Part shown: positions 15,201-24,473 of the stretch, in pieces
Layout: every line of letters begins with the position of its first letter
Numbering within the stretch: the stretch's first letter is position 1
From: Acorus gramineus
Lineage: Eukaryota; Streptophyta; Magnoliopsida; Acorales; Acoraceae
Assembly (NCBI GenBank): GCA_030737835.1
Contig: CM060857.1
Location: forward strand, 15,263,496 to 15,327,495
Length of the DNA: 64,000 bases
Direction: 5' to 3'
Program-made: the position numbers and the translations under genes
The notes under the pieces: model-generated
Told to the model about the DNA's origin: nothing
Databases searched by the model: none
Seen by the model: only the letters and a program-made list of their open reading frames with translations

Positions 15201-17153
15201 TTGGGTGTGCATAAGTTGAGATACATTTTTTAAATATCAAATTTTATCCTTAGTCTTTGGCTATGATGTTTCTCTGCAACATATTGACTAATGGAAACTG
15301 ATATGCATCAATCTTAAAATGATACAGCGGGTTTACTCAACCAACTGATACGCTGCCAAGCACCTATGTCTTACAATCTTTCAGTGGATAATGGATTGAT
15401 AGGCTTGGAGCTTCTATAGAAGCCAATGTTTCTCATAAAAATTGTTAAAATGCACAGAATTGTGGATCTCACCTTTCTCTTTTTCATAACAAGTTTCAAT
15501 GTGTCCTCAAGTTGCCTTTTCTTGTGCTTCCTTGCCTTGTCCAGAGCACCATCTGCCTCTGTAATAATAAAAAAAAACACAGGACAATAACTATAAGGAA
15601 CAAGTATTCAAATAACATGAGTAAAAATGACATAGTGCGCTTGACTTTTTTTGCCCTGTAAAAACGCAAAGACAAGGAACACGGGTGGACCTCTTTGTTT
15701 TTTCTTTGGGAGGGGCGGGGTGTTAAACAGAACAGGTATTATTTATATGTTGGACACACTTGGATATAAAATTTCTATTATATATACAAAATGTTATATG
15801 AAATATATAGGTATATCTAACTAACTAAGCACCCCTATTCAAATCTCTAGGTGTCAAAAGTGAATACATCTCCTTGTCCTCGCATCAAAGGAGTTACCCA
15901 GCCTATAACCTTAAAATGCAATGTTTACTGCAGATCTCGATTAATTTGCAATCAAATTGCAAATTATATATAAGAGAAAGGAAGGCATTCCTCTATTTAA
16001 TTTTTTATTACTATTATGGTAAATCATCCATGCTTTATTCCTTATGGTAACCCAATAACACAAAGCCTCACCAAACTTTCTAGAAAACTTCAAGAAGCAA
16101 CTAATATATTTCAATTAATATATCAAGTTTGGATCCCAGGACTCAATAATGCAAAGAAAACTGATGAGGTAGAGACCTTTTATGTTCATCAGAACTGTAC
16201 CCCATTTTATCGATGATATCTGGAAGTAGAATTCCTATCACATTCTCAAAAAATAAAATAAAATAAAATAAAGCAACAAACGTGCAGTTGAAGATTGAAT
16301 TGACAGTTGATACCCCATGTTCGTTTCTTTTCCTTTACTTTGTTTGCTGATGGATGTGTAAGCCACACCATTTTATATTACACCAATAACTGAACCGATC
16401 ATCTAGGGTCCTATGCATGATACTTCAACCTCCGACCGTGAGTATTTTTATTTCAAGGAAAATAAACTTGAAGGCAATGTGATCACGTACTCATCATTTC
16501 CAACTTATCAATCTGCTCCTTGATACTTTCAGGGTCTTTCTTCAATATCCCGACCTCCCTCACCTTCTTTCTTTCTTTTTTGTTCTGTTACACAAGAACA
16601 TATTCAGGTGAGTATTTCTGTGAAAGCAGAATCAAACGCTTATCATGCATCAATGGCTAATGCAAGACAAATGCTCAAACTAATTCAAGGTTAGCTTGGG
16701 CTGAGTTAATAGAGATCAATAGAGAAGCACTTTCCAATCGGTGACATGAACAAGGGGAAAGCATCACAAACATCAAACAACGACAATCAAAGATCTAATT
16801 TTTCACACCATCCAAACCAAATATCCTCTTCTATGAATTGCCCACAGTTTCAATTTCACCCTAAATCCATTCATTGGTCCAGAAACCAAAGAAATCCAAA
16901 TCTCAATAGTTAGCCAAATATTATCAGATCAAATTAATGTTACCCAATGAGTCAAATTTTCCAAAACCCTATATCAAAAGAGAAACCAAAACCGGAAAAT
17001 GAAAAAAAAAAAAAAAACATCCAGTTAGTAGGAAATCTGAGATTCACATAAACATAACAAAAAAAGAATTACCCTTTTTAATTCCTTCTTCCGGATCTCC
17101 TTCCGGTAAGCATCGGTAGGGTTCATCACCTTCCCTCCTTTCGTTGTCTTCAT
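9234..17153 (-). CDS. ELF5: ELF5 / WBP11-type proline-rich splicing protein
   Basis: Nuclear protein of the WW-domain-binding protein 11 family; in Arabidopsis, ELF5 supports FLC expression and so delays flowering, and the animal relative is a spliceosome-associated factor. Coding exons, read leftwards: 17073-17153, 16491-16584, 15473-15558, 13033-13082, 12871-12940, 12046-12127, 11519-11922, 10606-11115, 9234-9464, total 1608 nt or 535 residues, close to Arabidopsis ELF5. The N-terminus [19 protein letters not shown] and the basic coiled stretch with [20 protein letters not shown] (residues 59-78) are the diagnostic Wbp11 domain. Residues 160-430 are rich in polyproline runs, WW/SH3-type ligands. 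The C-terminus has the conserved [17 protein letters not shown] block. Introns are GT-AG; intron 3 is 2.4 kb, and intron 5 carries a poly-C tract and a MITE. Exon chain and identity are secure. Confidence 0.95.
12391..12408. repeat. Poly-C run (18) in ELF5 intron 5
   Basis: Eighteen consecutive C on the plus strand (G on the transcript strand), inside the intron between the coding exons at 12871-12940 and 12046-12127. It sits about 35 bases from the left end of the MITE-like segment at 12443-12662. Such runs are prone to slippage, so the exact length may be an assembly artefact. Confidence 0.85.
12443..12662. mobile_element. Tourist-like MITE candidate in ELF5 intron 5
   Basis: A 220-bp segment whose left end reads GTGTCTGTTTGGG and whose right end, reverse complemented, reads GGGTCCATTTGGG, that is 10 of 13 bases alike. 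The three bases outside are CTA on the left and TTA on the right, compatible with a decayed 3-bp target duplication. The interior holds repeated AACTCACCCCAAA words. The class is inferred from end sequence and size only. Confidence 0.5.
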
Positions 17154-17692
17154 CTTCGTCGGATGGCTATTCAGACTCTCTCAGTCTCTCTACCTTGGTT
17201 TTCTTTGACTAGCCCCAAAAAGAGAAACCACATTTATGAGAGCAGAGGTTACTTGTGATGTCAAAATCATTTATGTTAACATGTTAACGCGGAAATATAT
17301 ATATTTTATCGGATTTGAATAAAGAAAAATAGTATCCGAGTGGTGTTAGGGCTCCAACTCAGACATGTTAGATTCTAGTTGACCCCAACCCAAATTCAAT
17401 CAGAAATTTAAGGTGCTCAATTCTAATCTGATTCAATTTGAAATTTTTAACCCGACAACTCTAACTTGAATCCAATCCATGGCAGCCCAAATCAACTCGT
17501 GCAACCTGATTTTCAAACCTAATTTTTTACAAAAAACTGCACACATATTTCATAAATTTTAATTACCTACTAATACAATATAAATTCATCAAAAAAAAAT
17601 TATTAGGATCCAACGGTAGAGATTTAGAGTAAAAAATCAATTATTAATTGTCCATGGCCCATTTAGGTTGACTTCATCTAACTTTTGAATTG

Positions 17693-17770
17693 AAAATGTT
17701 GACACCCTACCCATTGAATTGAATTGAAAATGTTGACACCCTACCCATTGAATTGAATTGAAAATGTTAA
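17693..17770 (+). repeat. 34-bp tandem repeat, about 2.3 copies
   Basis: AAAATGTTGACACCCTACCC begins at 17693, recurs at 17727 and begins again at 17761, with period 34; the first two units match exactly. The word TTGACACCCTA is the reverse complement of a common hAT transposon terminus, so this could be a duplicated transposon end. Confidence 0.75.
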
Positions 17771-18821
17771 CACTCCATGGCCCAACCCATCCAATTTACA
17801 CTCTTACTATTTCTAAAAGGAAAATGTTAAATGCAATTTTTTTTACGGTCTAAAATGCAGATCACATATGTTTTTATTTTATTAGTAAACATCATCTAAT
17901 AATGTATGTGTTTTGATAAAAAGAAGTGTATATCACTCCATTTCGAATTAAGTGAATACCTTTTTAATTAATGTAAAAATAAATAACAATATATATATCA
18001 TGTCTAACAATGCACAGACTTATTTTGAACTCACATTTGATTGAATAAAATGTGAAACAATAAATCCGCGGGGTTGTTAAAATATGGTAAAAATTTAAAA
18101 GATTCTAATTCAAATCAGAAGATATTTTGGATAACAAGACATGTTTATAAAATAATTTATGATTTTCCAAATCACAATAGATTTTCAAGATTTAATATCC
18201 TAATTTGAATAAGACTAATTTATTTTCGACTTAAAAAAGATATAGAAATCAGATTTAAAATTTAATAATATTGTATAAATCACAATATTTAGGATACATA
18301 GAAATAAAGGATTTGAAAGATAGAAATATGAAATAATTTTGATTAACACGAATAAAAATATTTGAATCTTTTTAAATAGATTTTTTTAAATTTTATTTAT
18401 TTCTTTTATTAAAACCCCAATAATACAAATATCAAGAATCATGTAAATATTTTTATTTGCACCAACCATTGGAAAACAATTTCATGTAAAAAAATTTTCA
18501 AAAAAGAAAATGGAATTTATTTTATGTAAAATAATTTTAGTAGAATCAAACAAGAGATTTTAAATAAAAATTATTAATTATTTTAATACATTTATGGTTA
18601 TTGTATTTTTTATATTCCTAACTTGATATTAATGCATATATATGAAGAATATGATTTTTCAATTTTATAGAACCAAACAATAAAAAATAATTTCATGTAT
18701 AAAATTACAGAAAACAAACAACAAAAATCATTTTTCTTAAAATAATTTCAATACAACCAAACACCATAGATAGTTTTCATTATCTCCAGAAAAATGTTTT
18801 TTACGTAAATTAAATCCCTAT

Positions 18822-19080
18822 GCCCATGTTTGGAATGAGAATAAATCCCTGGATAATCACTGATAGAAATTTTGTTGTGTTTGGAAAGCCCGAATAACCC
18901 TAGATAAAGTATGTCATAATGAACTGATATTAAGTGATATATAGATTCCAACTAATACCACTTTATACCAGTTTATTCTGCATAAGATATTCTAGGATAT
19001 ACTAGACAAACAAACGGGTTAAAACCCTTATTCCAGTCAATACCAGGTTATCCGCGAGTTTATTTCCGTTCCGAACGGGG
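18822..19080. mobile_element. MITE directly upstream of TOM9
   Basis: A segment of about 260 bp. The left end (CCCATGTTTGGAATGAGAAT...GGATAATC) and the reverse complement of the right end (CCCCGTTCGGAACGGAAAT...GGATAACC) agree at about 22 of 31 aligned bases, mostly differing by transitions. The interior is AT-rich and non-coding. The size and the TGTTTGGAAT-type end fit a Tourist/Harbinger-derived MITE. No clean target duplication is visible. It ends about 23 bases before the first site II motif of TOM9. Confidence 0.65.
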
Positions 19081-19102
19081 AAGTGTAACAGCTTCCCTCT
19101 TG

Positions 19103-19206
19103 TGGGCCCCAGTTGGCCCACGGAGAGCTGACGGGCCTGACTCAACAGCCCAAAAAAGAGAACTTTATTTCCAAGAAATCGAGCCGTCTTCGTTAGGGTT
19201 AGGGTT
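19103..19206 (+). promoter_or_regulatory. TOM9 promoter: paired site II motifs and double telo-box
   Basis: TGGGCC at 19103-19108 and GGCCCA at 19115-19120 form a close inverted pair of site II motifs, with a further GGGCC near 19133. A double telomere-type motif TTAGGGTTAGGGTT sits at 19193-19206, about 70 bases before the ATG at 19278. Site II motifs are known in plant nuclear genes for mitochondrial and ribosomal proteins. No TATA box is obvious. Confidence 0.75.
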
Positions 19207-19277
19207 CAAAAGGGCAATAAAAGGTTCTCCGTCTCTCTCTCCCTCGGTCGAAGACCACAAGCGATCGCGGACGAGAG

Positions 19278-19610
19278 ATGTCGCAGAGCAGAAGAGGCGG
19301 AGCCTCCCCATCCCTGCCGAGCACGAGCGGCGCCGGCGGCGGTGGGGGGATCCTGGATAGGGTCTCGTCGGCGGTGTCTCAGTCGCCGATCGTCTACAAG
19401 GGGAAGAGAGCGGCCTGCGACGCCAAATACGTGGCGAAGAAGCTCCTTTGGAGCACCGGCAAGGCGGCGTGGATCGCCGGGACGACCTTCCTGATCCTCG
19501 CCGTCCCGTTGATCTTCGTGATGGACCGGGAGCAGCAGCTGAACGAGCTCGAGATGCAGCAGGCGACCCTCCTCGGCACGCCGACGGCGGGCGCGCCGCC
19601 CATGAAGTGA
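19278..19610 (+). CDS. TOM9-2: Mitochondrial import receptor subunit TOM9/TOM22
   Basis: Plant short form of TOM22, a central subunit of the outer-membrane TOM complex that helps receive and pass precursor proteins into the Tom40 pore. It is an intronless frame of 110 residues. Residues 1-25 are low-complexity Ser/Gly-rich. The conserved core includes VAKKLLWSTGKAAWIAGTTF (about 52-71), running into the single tail-anchor membrane span (about 59-80, with the conserved Pro in AVPLIF), then the short intermembrane-space tail with MDREQQLNELEMQQATLLG. Plant TOM9 lacks the acidic receptor domain of fungal TOM22, as here. The start fits the family and follows a typical GC-rich leader; an upstream ATG at 19100 is in another frame. 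Very GC-rich compared with its surroundings. Confidence 0.95.
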   Translation: MSQSRRGGASPSLPSTSGAGGGGGILDRVSSAVSQSPIVYKGKRAACDAKYVAKKLLWSTGKAAWIAGTTFLILAVPLIFVMDREQQLNELEMQQATLLGTPTAGAPPMK

Positions 19611-22424
19611 GCGTGATGATCTCTGGTGCCTTGGTTAGGGTTTCTCCTTTGATGGTGAGATGTTAGGTTTTTTTTTTGGTTGTTGAGCCTTTTCTTCCTG
19701 TTTTGATGTTGAGATGGCATAAGATTACCGTGTTCTTAATTTATTAAGACTTTTGCTTATTATGAGAATATTTTGTTGGAATTGCTATAATACCGATCAA
19801 TTGCTTGATGGAGGGGTGTTTGGCTCTTTAGTGCGAGTTAAATAAGAATCAAGTGGTTTAATTCACGGATTTGATTGTTTGTATGAGTGATTTAGTTTTG
19901 GATCGTGTTATGATCATTGGAGTGCATTCAATGAATTAGTTTCTAGATCATATTAAATTATATGATGATTAGTTCTGTTGTGTTAATAGCATTTAGAGTA
20001 CTGGTATTTGATTTGGATATCAATCGGTGGATTTATTTGTTAAATTTCTTTAAAGAATTCCTATACAGAATTATTTGGCTAAAAATAAGATATGGAAATT
20101 TGTGTGTAAATCAAGCTCGTTTTTATTTTTAATTGAGTTTTTCACTTTCATATTTACTTCATCATATAGATTTTTAGGGATACCATACCAGCAAATGAGT
20201 TTTTTTTTTTTTTTTTTTAGGTAAATGCTGAAACTCAAACACATGACTTGCAGTATTTATCTACCAAAAAAGATAATGACTAGGTGATTTGACATGCCTA
20301 CATGACGACTAGAAGGCTATATTTTCAAATAAGTCTGAAAGTGAGAAACTCGATGAAAATAAAAAATGAAGTTTATTTGCACACAAATTCTTACATCTTG
20401 TTGTTCAGCTAATTAATTCTGAATGGGAATTCATTACAAAAATGTAGCAAACAACGATACCGATTGATAATCAAAACAATTACAAATAATCTAAATGCTA
20501 TATAACATGGCAGAATTAACAATAATATAATTTAAAATGTTTCAACACTAATCCTGTGAATGCACTCATCCACCAAGTTAGTTAACTGTTTTTCATACAT
20601 GCGTGTTATGATTTCATTTTCATGCTTTTATTTCTGTTTGTGGACCATAGCTTTATTCCCTCTGTTTGATTCAGCTAGTCTCCAGGTTTTGACTCACAAC
20701 GGATCCTTGCTCATCTGAGAAATTTTTTTTTGGGTTCCATTGGGAATTTGATTTGGATATCACCTATCATGCTTGTTTTTTTTTCAAAAAGTCTACATGA
20801 TTAAGAGAAAGAACACTTGAATAGAATGCATTTAGACGCCCCCAAAAAAGAACAGAAGCCACAAGTCTTAACCCATCAAAATGGGGTAGGCTATGTAAAC
20901 TCCTTTTATGAAATCAAGGAGGCTTTGCCGCATGATAGGCAAAGTTTTATATTAGAATGACAAAAATGCATGCTATCTGTCAAAGCTTATTTACATGTTG
21001 GATTGCCATGTGGCCCACGGAATGAGGATATTTAGGGTAAGTGGATTCTGAATGAACACAAGTGAATTCTTAGCTGGATTTATCTCAGAACCCTTTTCTT
21101 TAATGGGCACTGAAATATTTATTCCATAATTTGGTATCTTGAATTGTCTACAAAATGATTTTGTTTTTAATTTGGAATCTGAAACGTAGAAAAGAAGTGA
21201 GAAGAGACTAGAAAGCCATATTTGATGATCTGTAGGCTGGTTTCACAAAATCATAATGAGAAAGTTTTGCACCAATGGACTTCATAGAATCATCATTTTT
21301 TTTTCTCAAATAATAATAATATATAATAAACCATCAGGACATAGGTTTGCCAGGATCTCTGTCTGTGTGAATGGAGGATGATTTTGATGGGATGAAGTTG
21401 TGATGGTATCAGTAACCCTAGTAGTAGTTTTTATAGTATCAGAATTCAGTACCTTCTCATTCTTCCTGTATGACAGATGACACTGCCAAAAAGCCAGGCC
21501 TTTCGCGTTCAAATTAAAGTTGCATGTCTATGCTCTATATTTTGAGAAAAAGATTGCATGTCTATTACTAATGATGCATGTGCAAGCAGCAGTCATTTTT
21601 CTCATTTGCTTGTCTGGCCTTTTTTGGATTGAGAAGTTAACTGTATATCATTTAGTAAAACATTAATAATAAACATAATGTTTTATTCTCAATGTCTGAG
21701 AGAAATCAAATTTATACCCTTCATACATCATGGCCATTTTGAAAAAGTCTCCGATCACACATGATAAGGTGCATTTATAACTGCTTAACTTGATCAGCTT
21801 CCTGGCTTATGTGCTCTGGATTGATTTATCCGTTGGATAGATAAGTTGTGATTGTACTTGAGATCTCTCGGTTGCAACCTTGTGTGTCACCCTTTGAGTT
21901 ATAGGGATGAAACCTGGTTTATGTAACATGTTAAGTGGGGAGCCTTGCATTGATCCATGATTTCCCCTTAAAATCGTAAAATCATAATAATATCATGAAA
22001 AATCACTCTGGCCTTGTCTTTGCAGAATCCCCTGCACATATGATGTGATCATATAAAACTTGTCTAATACCATGTGCACATTGTATTTGTTATATAGTAA
22101 AGGTGCTGAAGAATTTATTATTCTGATTGGTCTTAAAATGACCATTTGTTATCAACTGCATAAAATGCATCCTACTCCTGCTGTTTACATTTATGTGCAG
22201 CTATATTATTCTGATTTGATTCTCTAAAGTAACAATTTCATAAAATTATTAAATGTAAGATAATTTGTTTTTATGCTGGTTGTTCAGATTTGACCTTAAT
22301 TTCTGCCTTCATATTCAGGTGTTATTCTCACTTTTCACACATACCAGTTTCTTGTCTAACAAAAATTGAAGTTGTATGGATATCAATAAATAATGTTATT
22401 ATTTTAAGGTAAACAAGGGTAGCA

Positions 22425-22518
22425 GGTGCTGGGTTTGTCCTTGTTTCTTTGTTTTCTTCTATGTTTTTCTTCTTTGTTTTGCGGTGCTGGGTTTGTCCTT
22501 GTTTCTTTGTTTTCTTCT
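22425..22518 (+). repeat. 36-bp perfect direct repeat, offset 58 bp
   Basis: GGTGCTGGGTTTGTCCTTGT and the following sixteen bases at 22425-22460 recur exactly at 22483-22518. The intervening bases are pyrimidine-rich. No function can be assigned. Confidence 0.8.
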
Positions 22519-22775
22519 TCAATCTTTTATTCTCATTTGGACCCAAGTTATTCGGTTAATATAATCAAGGTAGCAGTGGTGTACCTTTTCCTCAAAAAAA
22601 AAAAAGTAGCAGAATCTCATTTGATCCTTTGTCTCAATGCAGTTTTTTCTAGTCGATGCATACACACACACAAAAAAAGAAAAAAAAAAGTGTGACTTAT
22701 TTTGTGATTGCATATGGGAGAATGAATGATTTACTCATGTAGTTACTTATGTGACTTGCTAATCCTCTCACCCTC

Positions 22776-22819
22776 TTTTTCAAACCCACTGCCTAATGAT
22801 GGGCAGTGGGTTTGAAAAA
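22776..22819. repeat. Perfect 18-bp inverted repeat with 8-bp loop
   Basis: TTTTTCAAACCCACTGCC (22776-22793) is followed, after an 8-base loop, by its exact reverse complement (22802-22819). Just to the right, 22820-22876 is almost pure purine and 22880-22945 strongly pyrimidine, so a longer imperfect fold is possible. A related TTTGAAAAAGAGAG word recurs near 23040. It may be a hairpin transposon end or a transcribed hairpin; no evidence decides. Confidence 0.85.
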
Positions 22820-24473
22820 CTGAGAGAAGAGAGAGAAGAAAAGAAGGGGAAGAGAGAGGGAGAATGAGGAAGAGTCACGCTCTTCTTTGTCCGTCGCACC
22901 ATCTCTCTCCTGGCTCTCTTTCTCTCTTTCTCCTTCACTCTCTTGCGACATCTGGATGTTGCCTCCTGTTGGCACCCTCTTTGTTTCTCACCCGCTTTTC
23001 TTTATCTTCCTCCTCCCCCCACTTCCCTTTGGTGGTGGTTTGAAAAAGAGAGTGGGGGGAGAGCCCCTCCCAACCTAAATTGGTATTAGGCTGAATTGGT
23101 ATTAGGTCTGGTTGTTCCATTTTCAATGTTCTAACAAGCGTATTGGGGAATTGAGGGTCAAACAAATTTTTTGAAAATATTTAAGACGAATTTGAAAATT
23201 GTATGTGTATGCTTTGATATTCATATCCAAATTTTAAATTTTTTTTACTGGCCTGGGTGGATGATTAGCTGTGGAATATGGTGGAATAGGGATGGATAAG
23301 CTTAAAAACATTTGTTTGTTAGGAATAAATGAGTTTAGCTATGTCAGAATATATATAATAAACTGGTATTAGTAATCTAGGTTTTCTCAAAAATTGTGTT
23401 ATTTCATTCAATATAACACATGTTAAATCATGTGTCGTTATCTTTTATGAATAAGGAAGCTCATACGTTAAATTATTTTTTATGTACAACATATTTATTT
23501 TTAATCTACAACTTATATATGGTTAATAAAACGATAAAAAAACTTCATTATTATGTATTTTTAATGAAAATAATTAAAAGCGCAAACAAACAAAAAATGA
23601 TTATTTCACTTATATAGTTATCTATAATTATAAAAACTAATGTGACTACCCAAACGAGACTGTATTTTAGAACTAACATCAGTTCCCTTGTTCAAGGAAG
23701 CCACTGATTAGAGTCCAGGCCAAATCTCTTCACGTGTGCTTAGCATAACATTTTTTTATTAATTAATCACCTAAACAACAATTTCACGTTTGAAAACTGA
23801 ACCTAATTAATGCCAGGGTATCAGTCAAAAGTGAGATAATGTCCACTTGAAGTCTCAAGTTCTGACCCCCAATGACTTTTTATTATTATTAAAAAAAATT
23901 GAAGTCAGAAGCTGCATGTGATGATGTTTAGCTTCATATGACAAAAGGCTGGAACAAAGCCAATCTACCATGATTTATTGATTTAATAACCACTCTTCTA
24001 CATGTCACATTTTAAAACTGTATAAAATGTAACCACCTTTACAGTGTTTTGAAACTTTTTAAAAGTTACGTATAGAATGTATACTCAGCAACTCAGTTGA
24101 CTGCAAACCTATCAGTAATTTTATATGGTTATAGGACCATTAAAGAAAACTTAGGCTTGTATATCAGTTCATTACCCAAACACAAGAGAACAATAAAAAT
24201 GATCTTATATTCACCCTGTATAGTAAGAAAGAAATATCAAGTGGTGGAGAGCAGGAGAGAGAATCTCATAATAAAATGGGAGAAAGAATTATTTGACTGG
24301 GGTAAGGTGACCTATGGTGAAATTTTTAATTCCCCCTCCCCTTTTTACTACCACCAAATAAAGATAAATAATTTTTGTTTTTCAAAAAAAGAGGCCAAAT
24401 ATTCATCCTCTCCAAGGAACCCTGAAGTCTCTTTCTCCATGCCTCTGTTGAGACAAATCACTTGATATTTCCT

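Larger units (their letters stand above)
17154..19080. other. Intergenic region between ELF5 and TOM9 (divergent genes)
   Basis: This AT-rich stretch separates two genes transcribed away from each other. It holds hAT-like end sequence and a 34-bp tandem repeat near 17693-17770, and otherwise only low-complexity AT-rich DNA up to the MITE at 18822-19080. No coding region is convincing. The ELF5 promoter must lie in the first few hundred bases after 17153, where I see no clear TATA box. Confidence 0.6.
19611..24473. other. Intergenic region between TOM9 and PDLP (convergent genes)
   Basis: No gene recognised. The first few hundred bases are the likely TOM9 3' UTR, and the last few hundred include the 3' UTR of the leftward PDLP gene. 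In between are AT-rich DNA, a 36-bp direct repeat (22425-22460 and 22483-22518), a perfect hairpin at 22776-22819, and GA-rich then CT-rich tracts (22820-22945). Open frames here are short and repetitive, including one at 24097-24465 that overlaps the 3' flank of the PDLP gene. Confidence 0.65.

Noticed and set aside
14712-15226. Open frames within ELF5 intron 3
   Set aside because: They lie inside an intron bounded by exons that join in frame, have no domains, and are not needed for the ELF5 model.
24097-24465. Plus-strand open frame of 122 codons beside the PDLP 3' end
   Set aside because: AT-rich composition, no recognised domain, no promoter features, and overlap with the likely 3' UTR of PDLP.
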